Assembly: GCA_945859605.1 (NCBI GenBank)
Contig: OX243827.1
Location: 1,661,295-1,725,294 of the forward strand
Direction of reading: 5' to 3'
Source of the DNA: Lumbricus rubellus
Lineage: Eukaryota > Annelida > Clitellata > Crassiclitellata > Lumbricidae
Length of the DNA: 64,000 nucleotides
Made by a program: the position numbers and the translations under genes
The notes under the pieces: model-generated
Told to the model about the DNA's origin: nothing
Database searches by the model: none
Seen by the model: only the letters and a program-made list of their open reading frames with translations
Shown: in pieces, positions 1-12,748 of the stretch
Layout: every line of letters starts with the position of its first letter
Numbering within the stretch: the stretch's first letter is position 1

Positions 1-330
1 CATTTCTCAGAAGGGTCGAAATTGTTGCAGGAATTGAACCGATTCATCGCCGATAATTAAGAAGAAGAAAAGCACTTTTCTTCTACAAGTGGTCCAGGAA
101 AAGAAGAAAGATTACACTCGGCAGACAAATTTCAACCCCTCTCAGTTGAGTCTTGCAATCATCATTCTCGGTCCATTTCTCCGGTGAAAGTGTAAGAAAT
201 GTATCACTAACCTTCAGGCATGATGGACGTGTTCTCTGTGTTCAAAACTTACCCAGGCGATAGCGTATTTCCCCACTCACTTAACAAAGAAGTCAGCTGC
301 TGAGACAGTGCTTGCAGTTTTTATAGAGTC
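1..330. other. No gene recognised
   Basis: I see no coding frame, repeat or RNA here. I searched the minus strand for a continuation of the channel gene that starts at 34 kb and found no convincing exon. Confidence 0.4.
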
Positions 331-791
331 CCGTGTTCATTCATTCATTAACTCATTATGACATTTATATAGCGCTCATTCGAGTAAAAAACTACTCAGA
401 GGCGCTCACGTCATCAGTTTTAGGCTTATTAAGGAACGATCCTGGTAGAGTCCCAGAGTGTAGGTGTAGCTAAAAAAAGGGTCATTCCAGACCACTGGAC
501 CAGCCACAGAAAAGGCTCGATTCTTCATGGTAGAAGTACAAGCAAAAGGAACTAAGAAGACTCCCTTATCATCAGAGCGTAGCTGACGACGTCCTTGGAT
601 ACCCAATGTATGGCTACGTAGCTCTAGGAGGTAAATTGGTGTGAGGCCCTGATAACATCGCCATGCCAATGCAGCTACCCTGAACTCAATACGCTGTCGA
701 ATAAGGAGCCAGTGAAATACCTCAACTTTCTCAAGCATGTAGCTTGAGACATGACCATGTTTAGGGATTTGACCAATTAGGCGCGCATCAG
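331..791 (-). mobile_element. 3' end of a CR1/L2-like LINE (truncated)
   Basis: The minus-strand frame ending at 406 encodes the usual C-terminal tail of animal LINE ORF2: RLIGQIPKHGHVSSYM, then an HW.LIRQRIEFRV block, RRQLRSDDKGVFLVPF and AFSVAGPVVWN. The tail continues to a GGCGCTATATAAAT end followed by a short AATG-type repeat near 340-360. The fragment is joined at 791/792 to an inverted-repeat element, so the 160-residue open frame is a chimera of element arm plus LINE tail rather than a host gene. RT and endonuclease are absent. Confidence 0.75.
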
Positions 792-1080
792 GGTTCCACA
801 ACAACTGGTCTACAGACAACTCGTCTAACGACAAGTGGTCTCCAGACAAATCGTGTAACGATAACTGGTCTACAGACAACTCGTACATCCAGCTTCCATT
901 TCTTTAGCGTTTTTCCATTAATTCACCTATTTCATATAAAAAATACGTTTATCCAACTTCCATTTCTGATTGTATTTTTCATTAATTCATCTTCTATTTC
1001 TCATGCGTTATTTCCGTGCACAAGTTGTCTGGAGACCACTTGTCGTTAGACGAGTTGTCTGTAGACCAGTTGTCGTGACT
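792..1080. mobile_element. Foldback element family A, copy 1
   Basis: Left arm (792-886) is a run of variants of GACAACTCGTCTAACGACAA and ACAACTGGTCTACAG; the right arm (1018-1080) is the same in reverse complement, ending GTTGTCGTGACT. The middle has the CATCCAGCTTCCATTTC module. Termini match copies at 20.4 and 25.5 kb, GGTTCCAC at the left. No clear target duplication is left at this copy. Confidence 0.7.
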
Positions 1081-1677
1081 GATACCGCGCAACACAAGTC
1101 GAGGATGGGAGGCCAAAGTAGAGTGGAGAGCAATAGTCGATGCGAGATATAACGAAGGGATGCACTAAAGTGGTATTGAAGTCATAAAACAATTTAAGCA
1201 ACCCACATTCATGCACTGGACGATGTTTTTACACATGTAGAATTTTCAAACCTCCTGAAAATTTACATTCCAATCTGAATCATTGTTCAAAGTATCACAT
1301 ATTAATATTTTATCAAATTACAGTAATATTTTATTTATCTGGAAATAAAATATAATTGTATGGTAATACATTCTTGAAAAGAATTAACATCTGATTATCA
1401 ACATAGGATAAATGAGCACCGTCTTCGAATTTAAAATAGTAGCTGATTTTTTTTGTCTCAATACTTTGATAGGTCTAATAAACTCAGAGGAAGCCTTTTT
1501 CTAGCTTTAACTTTTTAATGATGTACAATATATGGATCACAATAATAAAGTAAGAATGCATGTTTGCATTGGCACAGTAATAGTAAGTAATAGCACATTT
1601 CATATAAATAAAATCACGACAAAGTGAGTCCGCTGTTACTCAATCTCCATCTACAGATAATTAATGATTGTTACAAA
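1081..1677. other. No gene recognised; 3' flank of ZF1
   Basis: AT-rich sequence with no supportable open frame. It follows the stop of ZF1 and may hold its 3' untranslated region. Confidence 0.4.
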
Positions 1678-4330
<2,653 letters not shown>

Positions 4331-4439
4331 CGTATATAATTATACAACTCGTTTTGGCTCGGCTACTGGATATTAAGTTTTCTAACTGTTGCTGGCAGAT
4401 TTTCACCTTGAACACTGGATTTCTCAAGTAACTGATGTT

Positions 4440-4790
4440 ACTGCGGTTTTCAAGAACATTTATTTTTGTGTGCGCTACAGAAAATCAATCACCAGAAGAT
4501 GCAAATTATTCTTAGCATAGTTTGCATTTTTGTAGATTTTCTTCGGCATAAATAGAATCCACTTTAAAGCACATCATGCATTTGTAGAAACTTTCCACTT
4601 TGGAAGATTCAAGTGCAAACTTTCACATTTTCCCCTCAATAGCAGTTCTTTTGTAACACAGTTTACGTAAACAGGAAACAGTTATCCAAAGGATGAATTA
4701 TTGAGGTCAAACCGACACGATTATTGAAAAGTTGGATATAAACATGCCAATTCAAATGAACTCACTGAGAAGTTCTCACACTCATATGCA
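4440..4790. repeat. ZF upstream segment, paralogous to 9785-10135
   Basis: About 350 bp here, starting near GTTTTCAAGAACATTTATTT, is clearly similar to the sequence upstream of ZF2. The similarity runs through AATCCACTTTAAAGCACATC and ends near CACTGAGAAGT. On the minus strand it has faint traces of zinc finger code. It shows that the duplication that made ZF1 and ZF2 included upstream DNA. Confidence 0.75.
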
Positions 4791-5049
4791 AAAAGGAATT
4801 CCAGACAGTTCGGCACCTACAAGATTAAGAACATGGATATATTAGTAAGATCTTGTTTTAAGACAAAAAATTCTTTCATTATTGTTCAAACAGACGCCTA
4901 CGTTATGTTTCATTAAAGTCAGAATGATTTTCACCATCATATGCATAAATAGATGCTGCATGTGTTATATAATAGCAAGCAAGCTCCAGCCTCTCTGTTA
5001 CATTGCGTGTAATTCACATGGATCACTCCACTCTGTTTCTTAAGAGCCT

Positions 5050-6164
5050 CAGGGACGTAACTAGGATTTTTCGTTTCGGGGGGCTTAAGCCTTAAGTATG
5101 ACCAATGCTTAAAGTGTAAAAGAAGAAGTGCCAGAACACTGTATTGTAATTGGTCGTGAGTGGCGGCGCCGAAGTTGCGAGTGCCGAAGGCACGAAGCCC
5201 GTCCCGATTAGGGGGTCTGGGGGAGCGTCGTAAGCTCCCCCAGCGGGGTCTGGGGCGGAGCCCCAGCGACCACCGCATTTTTTGCTGTGTCGACCTCAAA
5301 TGGAGCCATTTTAAGGCTCTTGTTTGCCAGCTATTTGTGAACGGAAAAGTCTCGAAAACTTTAAGAATAAGTCGTTTTTCAGTGTCTCAAAGCTCAAGCT
5401 ACCAGGATAACAATAAAACTAAAACTGCTACTGTAAAAGAGAAGGGTTTTGTATTTACCGTAAGCTCCCCAGCGGGGTCTGGGGCGGAGCCCCAGCGACC
5501 ACCGCATTTTTTGCTGTGTCGACCTCAAATGGAGCCATTTTAAGGCTCTTGTTTGCCAGCTATTTGTGAACGGAAAAGTTTCGAAAACTTTAAGAATAAG
5601 ACGTTTTTCAGTGTCGCAAAGCTCAAGCTACCAGGATAACAATAAAACTAAAACTGCTACTGTAAAAGAGAAGGGTTTTGTATTTACCGTAAGCTCCCCA
5701 GCGGGGTCTGGGGCGGAGCCCCAGCGACCAGCGCATTTTTGGCTGTGTCGACCTCAAATGGAGCCATTTTAAGGCTCTTGTTAGCCAGCTATTATTTTGT
5801 GAACGGAAAAGTTGCGAAAATTGTAAGAATAAGTCGTTTTTCAGTGTCGCAAGGCTCAAGCTGCCAGGATAACAATAAAAATAAAACTGCTACTGTAAAA
5901 GAGAAAGGTTTTGTCTTTACCGTAAACTCCCCATCGGGGTCTGGGCAGAGCCCCAGCGACCAGGGCATTTTTGGCTGTGTCGACCTCAAATGGAGCCATT
6001 TTTAGGCAGTCATGGCCGGTCGTCCGTAACTGCATGTACGCCGTCCATGCGGTAGTCTATTTAAATTAGCCGTAAGCATACAACGGCTTGATTTCATTTG
6101 GGGGGACTTCAGCTTCGTTTGGGGGGGCTTAAGCCCCCCAAGCCCAACGCTAGTTACGTCACTG
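5050..6164. mobile_element. Non-autonomous hAT-type element (family F)
   Basis: The ends are inverted: CAGGGACGTAACTAG on the left and, read from the other strand, CAGTGACGTAACTAG on the right. They are flanked by an exact 8-bp target duplication, AAGAGCCT, at 5042-5049 and 6165-6172. TIRs of the form CAGTGRCGTAACTAG with 8-bp duplications are typical of hAT transposons. The 1115-bp body has no transposase and consists largely of a tandem repeat. Just inside both ends lies GGGGGGCTTAAGCC. Confidence 0.85.
5231..6005 (+). repeat. Tandem repeat, ~230-bp unit, about 3.3 copies
   Basis: Units begin at about 5231, 5461, 5690 and 5923, each with TAAGCTCCCCAGCGGGGTCT followed by GGAGCCCCAGCGACC and a block ending GGAGCCATTTTAAGGCTC. 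The last unit is partial and more diverged. It forms the core of the surrounding hAT-type element. Frames of 70-130 residues here are by-products of the repeat. Confidence 0.9.
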
Positions 6165-6202
6165 AAGAGCCTAAAAACTATTATTTAGCCATGGCTGGCC
6201 CG

Positions 6203-6260
6203 GGAGCGTTTCTGAGTAGCCTACCTTGAAGAGACGCTATATAAAATTTCTGAAATAAAT
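6203..6260 (+). repeat. LINE/SINE 3' tail fragment
   Basis: GGGAGCGTTTCTGAGTAGC, then TTGAAGAGACGCTATATAAA, resembles the 3' ends of the LINE at 18.7 kb and the SINE at 19.3 kb. It is followed by an AATAAATAAATC tail. Confidence 0.6.
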
Positions 6261-6272
6261 AAATCATTTATT

Positions 6273-6480
6273 GGGTGCGGTGGCGTAGTGGGTAAGTTTG
6301 CTGCCTTGCAGCCGCAGGTTCGAATTTACCTCAAGCCGTCGCATACGGACTTTGAGCAAGTCCTTCACAGGCAATGGCTTAGGCTAAATCGGCACTAATG
6401 TTCAATTCAGTGTCTGCGCTGTAGTCGGGAACGCTTCTGATTATTTCCTGAAGGCGATACAGCAAGCGCGTATACAGTTT
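6273..6480 (+). mobile_element. tRNA-derived SINE, copy 1
   Basis: A Pol III box A-like TGGCGTAGTGGGTAAG (from 6281) and a box B-like GGTTCGAATTTACC (6317-6330) have tRNA-like spacing, followed by a non-tRNA body with GAGCAAGTCCTTCACAGGCA that is shared with the SINEs at 19.1, 51.7 and 63.8 kb. It does not fold as a functional tRNA by eye, so it is not a tRNA gene. Confidence 0.8.
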
Positions 6481-7585
6481 CAGTATTTCATTTCACAATT
6501 ACATCAGTGAATGGCTTCCTGGTAAAACTGGAGTTTACGTTGCTAAATAAACTCGATGTCTTCAATTTCTTCTTTTCGAAGCAGGATGTTTTGTTGCCGA
6601 ACGTTTTGGCATCGGTGTCACGAAATAGAGCAACCCCCTAATTACCGTATCCCCAGATGAAGAGAAGTTGAAAAAGTCACTTTCGCTGGTGCTAATTTTT
6701 GCAAAGTAACTTCCATTTGATTTGTTTTGAACATTGCCGCTGACAGTTGTTTATTCTGACCATCTAACCTTGTTTTACTTTTAGAACACTTATAGCGTCT
6801 ACAACACTTTTAAAGAACATCTACAGTCACTGAATAAATAAATTTGAGTTGCCTTGATTTGAACACATGGGCGCCCGCACCATAGGTCAAGGGGGGTCGC
6901 GTGACCCCCCCTGGAAATCATGACAAAATATTGATAATCACTCTTTCTGTAAAAAAATGATAGTGGTAAAACGGGACAGAATGCCCACGAGTCATTGTGT
7001 TCTTTTACTTCACCAACTTTTGTTGTGTATCTTCTGGTTAGCTTTACCTACTGAGCAACACTAGATAGAGCCTATGTGTAAGCTTATGTAACTGGAGACG
7101 AAGAGACGAACAGAGAGCCAACCCTTCAGCCACCGTCAAGGCCCAAGTGTTAGATTGATGGCATCTGATAACCTTTATGTGATGTAGGTCAACGATCAAG
7201 CTTTCTGTTTCAGTCTAATAATTATAGCCCCCACCCATTCGCACATCATACATACCCTGTGCCTCATGATTCCCTTTCCAAGGTATACAGCCAGCCATAT
7301 AGAGCACGAGGACGATGCATGGTCTCATCAAACGAGTCTCCCGCACACATTCTTGTACTCATGGATGACATTAGTGTTTGCAGTTGTGATTTTCACTTCC
7401 CTCTGCCTCCCACGCCGTTTCAACTCAAAACATCATCCACCATAGCTCTCTGTTTAACTCCTCGCTTGACACTCCGTAGCCTATAGGTGGACTTGGCATT
7501 AATGGTCGTCTGGTGTGCATCAGTTTATATATTCCTCCTATTTACATTATGCCGATCAAAGACTCAAAGCTGGTCCTGACCTTAA
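6481..7585. other. No gene recognised; one transposon-like end
   Basis: No convincing coding frame. At 6867-6912, CATGGGCGCCCGCACC followed by a G-run and a C-run looks like a lone end of a TIR element; a similar end occurs in reverse near 37440. Confidence 0.4.
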
Positions 7586-7662
7586 TTAAGAACATCTACA
7601 ACACTTAAGAACATCTACAACACTTAAGAACATCTACAACACTTAAGAACATCTACAACACT
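7586..7662. repeat. 19-bp minisatellite, 4 copies
   Basis: TTAAGAACATCTACAACAC is repeated four times without interruption just downstream of the ZF2 stop. A single related unit lies near 6800. Confidence 0.95.
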
Positions 7663-7710
7663 GTAACGGTTTCATATCTTTCTAACTGTAATCCGGACGA
7701 AAATGGCAGT

Positions 7711-9616
7711 TCAGCAAAGGTCGATAAAGGATTCACACAGTGGAGTATTTTCGTGGTTCATACAATGCTCCAGAAATCCCTGTTCCATTTCAAACAATTC
7801 GTTGCATACACCACATCCATAAGGTCGTAACGTAAATGGTGTTTTGTCTCCAAGCGACTTCAGTTTGTTGATAGAAATGCAATCATCTGCCTTTACCTTC
7901 TTTGACACGTCAGAAACGTTGCTAGCAGAAGAACTCTGTAGACATTTACTTCCAATGAAGCCTGAAAATCTCCCAGAAGTAACGCATGCGCCACTTAACG
8001 AAACAGATCTGCCATAAAAGTTGCTTATAACATGACGCTCTGTATCACTTGCTGCTACCCTATCATGCCATCTTATGTGCATGATGAGTTTTCTTCCGTC
8101 ATGCCATACCTGGCATTTGTATGGTTTCTCCCCAGTATGGGTTCTCATATGATTCCTCAGCTTTCCACATTGCGTAAATGCTTTCTGGCAAACCTGGCAT
8201 ATGAATGGTTTTTCTCCAGTATGGATTCTTATGTGTCTCTTAAGATTTCCACCTTCGGAAAATGCTTTCTGGCAAACCTGGCATTTGAATGGTTTTTCTC
8301 CAGTATGGGTTCTCATGTGACTCTTCAGAGCTTCACCTTTGGCAAATGTTTTCTGGCAGAACTGGCAGATGTTACGTTTTTCACCTGTATGAGTTCGCAT
8401 GTGTCCGATTAGAGCACTTTGATCTGAGAATGAAGTCAAACACAGCTGACATTTGTACGGCTTCTCCCCAGTATGGATCCTTATGTGACTCTTCAGATTA
8501 CCACCTTGGGAAAATGCTTTCTGGCAAACCTGACATTTGTATGGTTTCTCTCCAGTATGGATTTTCATGTGAGATTTCAGAGAATTACCAAAGGCAAATG
8601 ATTTCTGGCAAACCTGACATTTGTATGGTTTCTCCCCAGTATGGATTCTCATGTGAGATTTCAGAGTGCAATGATTAGCAAATGATTTCTGACATAACTG
8701 ACAGTAGTATGGCTTTCTCCAGTATGTATTTTCATATGTCTTTCCAGATCAGTGCCTCTGGCCAATGATTTCTGACATAGCTCGCATTTATACCGCATTT
8801 CCCCAGAATGACCTGTTATGTGCCTTCTCAGACCAAATGCTTTCTGGCACATGTGGCAAATGTAAGGTTTTTCGCCTGTATGAGTCCTTATGTGCGTAGA
8901 GAGATAACTAAGATCTGCGAATGACTTGTGACACAAGTGGCATTTACATGGCTTCTCTCCACTATGGCTTCTCATGTGTCTCTTCAGAGAAACACTAATG
9001 GCAAACGATTTCTGACATACCAGACATAAAAATTGTTTTTCTCTTGCATTATGAGTAGTCAAGTGCTTATGCAGACCAAATGGTCTCTGGCATAAGTGAC
9101 AGTTGTATGGTTTTTCTCCTGTATGCGGCCTCGCATGGTCTTTCAGTCCACTGTCTTGGGCAAATGACTTCTGAGATATATGGCAAATGTAAGGTTTTCA
9201 CCTGTATGTGTTTTCATGTGTTCTTTTAACATGGTATTCCGTGTGAATGATTTCCGACATATGTGGTTTATGTAACGTTTTTCACCTGTATGAATTTTCA
9301 TGTGTTCCTTTAGCGTGATAAGTTGTGCAAATGATTTCTGACACAACTGGCAATTGTATGGTTTTTCACCAGTATGTATTCTCATGTGGGTTTTCAGAAT
9401 ACCACCTTGGGCAAATGATTTCTCGCATATCTGACATTTGAATGGCTTTTCTCGAGTATGGGTTCTCATGTGCACCTTTACAGAACAAGACCTTGTAAAT
9501 GATTTCAGACATAATTCACATTTGTATGGTTTCTCTACAGCATGAGACTTCAAGTGCTTTTTCAAATGACAAACCCCTTCGAACAACTCGTTGCAGTATT
9601 TACATTCGTATTTCAT
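7711..9616 (-). CDS. ZF2: tandem C2H2 zinc finger gene broken by two frameshifts
   Basis: Three consecutive minus-strand frames form one finger array: 9616-9143, 9062-8661 and 8652-7711. Both breaks fall in an HTGEKP linker where an A-run is one base shorter than in the paralogues (T-runs at 9195-9198 and 8714-8716 on the plus strand). The most likely start is the ATG at 9616; the track start further upstream is a GTG. The array has about 5 fingers, then 4-5, then 6, followed by a degenerate one, a spacer and the shared terminal finger ([23 protein letters not shown]). One finger (QKAFGLRRH) lacks four residues between its Cys and His pairs. Likely role is nuclear DNA binding. The breaks may be real decay or homopolymer errors. 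Confidence 0.82.
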
Positions 9617-9784
9617 CTCTTCAATATTGAATCTCACAATTCAGTAATTCATATGAATGAAACAATATCAAGCTATTATCATAACAAGTTCTTGTCATTT
9701 ATAAACTCCTTATGTGCTGAATCTATAAGATAATAAATATAATGTCATGTTAAAGTTAACCTGAGTTCATCCATATTTATAAAC

Positions 9785-10135
9785 TAGAATAACAACAGTT
9801 TTCAAGAAAATTTGTTTTTGTGTGCGCTAGAGACAATTAATCACCAGAATATGCAAATTACTCTTAGCATAGTTTGCATTTTTGTACATTTTCTTCGGCG
9901 TAAATAGAATCCACTTTAAAGCACATCATGCATTTGTAGAAACTTTCTACTTTGGAAGAGTCAAGGGCAAACTTTCACATTTGTCCCTCAACAGCAGTTT
10001 TTTTGTAACACAGTAGATATTTACGTAAACAGGAAACAGTTATCTATAGGAAGAATTGTTGACGTCAAAGAGACACGATGATTGAAAAGTTGGAGATGAA
10101 AAATGCCAATTCAAATGACCTCATTGAGAAGTATA
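9785..10135. repeat. ZF upstream segment, paralogous to 4440-4790
   Basis: Similar along its length to the sequence upstream of ZF1, from GTTTTCAAGAAAATTTGTTT to CATTGAGAAGT. Similarity stops where a LINE fragment begins, which dates that insertion after the gene duplication. Confidence 0.75.
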
Positions 10136-10137
10136 GC

Positions 10138-10232
10138 TAGCACATATAGCTCACGGAATGCTATCCGACAGCGTCGTTCATTCTCTGTTGCTGGTCCTAC
10201 AACCTGGAATACAATGCGCCTAATTTCCGGTA
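10138..10232 (+). mobile_element. LINE ORF2 C-terminal fragment
   Basis: The plus frame reads RNAIRQRRSFSVAGPTTWNT, the FSVAGP..WN signature of CR1/L2-like LINE tails. It ends abruptly at CGGTAACGGCCC, the start of an ATTCCG-type repeat. Confidence 0.75.
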
Positions 10233-10310
10233 ACGGCCCACTATTCCGAGGGTCCATTATTCCGAAGGTCCACAATTCCGAAGGTCCACTATTCCGGAGA
10301 TTGTTATATA
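10228..10310. repeat. TATTCCGAGGGTCC repeat block
   Basis: GTAACGGCCC is followed by four short units of the form (A/C)ACTATTCCGAAGGTCC. A related block, GTAACGGCCCATTATTCCGA, lies at 12009-12045 in the same orientation. It looks like a transposon end, but I found no inverted partner. Confidence 0.6.
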
Positions 10311-10311
10311 T

Positions 10312-11035
10312 CCATACACCACTCCCTCCCTCCTTCCTCCCTCTCTCCCTCCCTTCCTTCCACCCTCCCTCCCTCCCTCCTTGCCTCCCTGCCTCTATAT
10401 CTCCCTCCCACCATTTCTCCCTCCATTTCTCCCTCCCTCCATTTCTCCCTCCTCCATTTCTAACCTCCCTCCATTTCTCCCTCCATTTCTCCCTTTCTCC
10501 CTCCCTCCGTCCCTCCCTACCTACCTCCCTCCCCCCTCCGTCCGTCCGTTCCTCTGTCTCCCTCCCTCCTTCCCTCCCTTCCTTTCCTTTCTCTCCTCCC
10601 TCCCTCCTTCCTTCACCCTCGGTGTGAGGGAGGAAAGGAAGGGAGGGAGCGGGACGAAGAGGGAACGGAGGGAGAGGAGGGGAGGGATGGAGGAGGGAGG
10701 GATGCAGGGAGGCAGAGGAATGGACGGTGGGATGGATGGATGGATGTAGGGAGATGGGACTGGAAGGAGACAAGAGTATGGTGGAGTGGGATGTGGAGGA
10801 GGAAAAGAGGGGGATAGGGACGGGAGGAAGTAGAGGAGGATGGGAGGAGGTAAGGGGAAGATGGGGTAGGGAGGGGGAGGCGGAGAAGAAGGGAAGGGGA
10901 GGGGTGGGAAGGGAGTGGACTGGGAGGTCGAAAGGGGAAGGGAGAGGATAGGGGAGGGTAGAGGGGAGGGGAAGGTAAGCGGGATAGTGCGGGGAATGGA
11001 GGTGGAATGGAGGTAGGGAGGGATTGTTGGACGCT
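10312..11035. repeat. Long pyrimidine tract followed by purine tract (strand-asymmetric inverted repeat)
   Basis: About 305 bases of CCCTCCCT-type sequence (10312-10617) turn abruptly into about 410 bases of GGGAGG-type sequence. The turning point near 10618-10625 has TTCACCCTCGGTGTGAGGGA. The whole can fold back on itself and could form H-DNA or G-quadruplexes. Proline/serine-rich and glycine/arginine-rich frames here are artefacts. Confidence 0.9.
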
Positions 11036-11074
11036 CTTTTCAGCCACAGCAACGCGTGGCCGGGTGCAGCTAGT
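11036..11074 (+). mobile_element. Helitron-like 3' end, unit 1
   Basis: A short hairpin (GCCAC at 11043-11047 pairing with GTGGC at 11056-11060) lies about ten bases before a terminal CTAGT at 11070-11074. A hairpin followed by CTRRT is the 3' signature of Helitrons. The same end recurs 689 bases later. No Rep/helicase is visible, and the 5' end of this unit is not identified. Confidence 0.55.
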
Positions 11075-11763
11075 ATATAAATAAAAATGTAAAAGTTTGT
11101 ATTTAATCAAGGATCTCGGAAAGCTTTTGACCGATTCCCTTCAAAATTTTACCAAAATGTTCCCTTCAAATACGATCGGGTTTGTAAAATGTTTCTTGGA
11201 AAAAGCGCAAACTTTTCGACAATTAAAACAACTTTGCATTCGATTCGAGCAATTTCGATTTCAAATTTGCACAACGTGCATTTTAACGCGGCCGCGTTTT
11301 TATGGCGCATATCCGCACGGCTTTTTATAGCGCATATGTTGCTGTCGGTTGTACAAAATCCAAGGATCTCGGAAAGTTATTCACCGTTCTTGACAGATTC
11401 CTTTCAAAATTTTACCAATTTCGAATACGATAGCTTATGTAGGCCGAAATGCTTTTTTTTGAAAGCGCAATCTTCTCGCACAATTTTGCATTCGATTCGA
11501 GCGATTTCGATTTCAATTTTCACACAGCCTTGCCTTCGCGAATGTGGCCGAGTGGAGGGGGCAGGTGAGGAAGAATGGGGGAGGGGGAGGTGGTAGGGGA
11601 GGGTAGGGGACGGGAGGGAAGGGGACGAGACTAGACGGGAGGAGACGGAGGTGAGGGGACGGAGGGAGGGAGAGGGGAGTGAGGGAAGCATAGTAAGGGA
11701 GGTAGAAAGGGAGGGTTGAACGGTCTTTTCAGCCACAGCAACGCGTGGCCTGGTACAGCTAGT
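11075..11763 (+). mobile_element. Helitron-like non-autonomous unit 2, abutting unit 1
   Basis: It begins right after the CTAGT of unit 1 with ATATAAATAAAAATGTAAAA and ends with the same hairpin plus CTAGT (11759-11763). Internally AAGGATCTCGGAAAG occurs twice (near 11108 and 11362), each followed by a CCTTCAAAATTTTACC block. A purine-rich tract (11560-11720) precedes its 3' end, as in unit 1. There is no coding content. Tandem joining of Helitrons is known; here it is inferred from matching ends. Confidence 0.5.
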
Positions 11764-12240
11764 TATATTATAAGAATAAGATTGATGAATAATAATTCCT
11801 GCTCAAAGCACGACTACTGCAATTAGGCCTATTCTCTTTTCCTCAACCTCGAATCCAAAAATCTCAAACGTCTGTAACTAACCCACAGCTTACTAGCCCG
11901 TGGTATCATCAGGACGGGAAACCCAAGCACAATCATAATTATCACTATCATTCTCAAATTACTCCGCTGACTAAAAATCCCCGAGCTTCATAAGTTCGGA
12001 GATTACTGTAACGGCCCATTATTCCGAGGGTCCACTATTCCGAATATCCGCTGTATTTTGTTCTGTATCCTTGGTGTTTATAGGTTTGCGGTGAGTTAGG
12101 AAATGGATAAAGGCATTTTTATAGTTGAAATGGAAGCTAAATTGAACCTGGCAATCCAAAAATTACTTTTATACACATTTAGCAATGGCCAAATAATTTA
12201 GCAACCTCGGGAAATGGCCAAATAATTTAGCAACCTAAAC
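11764..12240. repeat. Repeat remnants; truncated family L element
   Basis: From about 12150 to 12240 GGCCAAATAATTTAGCAACC occurs twice. After the MITE at 12241-12619 the sequence resumes with CTAAACTACGGTTTAACCCC. This matches the right half of the complete element at 26133-26736, so it is a relic interrupted by a younger MITE. The rest (11764-12008) shows nothing I can name. Confidence 0.6.
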
Positions 12241-12619
12241 GGTACTTGTGGGTTTTACGACCCCCAAAACTTAAAAATTCGATGAAAAATATTTTCCGAC
12301 CAAATAGAAGCGGGATTTCTCACGTGAGGGTCGGTTATGGCTCAGGTTAGGCGCCGTGAGGGTCGGTTAGTGTTAGGTTTAGTGCAGTCATTATGCTGAA
12401 TTTGAAGCTGGAATGATAAACAATAATTATCAATGAAATAGAAGTTAGATTGATGAAAAATATTCACTTACGAAATAGAAGTGGGATTTATGGAACAAAT
12501 TGTTACATAAACAGAAGCTGGATGAATGAAAAGAAGTCTCGGCAAACTATAAGTTGGATTTATTCAACATAACAACGCTGCAACGTTACTTGTTGGGGGT
12601 CGTAAAACCCACAAGTACC
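12241..12619. mobile_element. MITE family D with perfect 27-bp TIR
   Basis: GGTACTTGTGGGTTTTACGA begins a 27-bp inverted repeat at 12241-12267 whose perfect complement lies at 12593-12619. An exact 8-bp target duplication, ACCTAAAC, flanks it at 12233-12240 and 12620-12627. The 379-bp body has no gene. It has an AATAGAAGCGGGATT module, a GAGGGTCGGTTA block with telomere-like GGTTAG, and several copies of the GAAGCTGGA-type module. It interrupts an older family L remnant. Confidence 0.92.
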
Positions 12620-12748
12620 ACCTAAACTACGGTTTAACCCCAAAAATATAGATTACCGAAACTAGAAGCAGGACATTGACAATTTCGTGGGTAAACGTGC
12701 ATTTAAGTGACGTAATTATTCGCCCGTGCATTCAGCGTTGGTTAAATA

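Noticed and set aside
5160..6005. Repeated plus-strand proteins (SVSQSSSYQDNNKTKTATVK)
   Set aside because: By-product of the 230-bp tandem repeat in a non-autonomous hAT element.
6273..6345. tRNA gene
   Set aside because: Box A and B are present but the fold is poor and the sequence continues into a SINE body shared with three other copies.
8032..8678. Plus-strand frames with repeated [13 protein letters not shown] phrases
   Set aside because: Antisense of zinc finger repeats, which explains the periodicity.
10103..11110. Proline/serine-rich and glycine/arginine-rich frames up to 313 residues
   Set aside because: They are translations of the pyrimidine and purine tracts, open in several frames and both strands.
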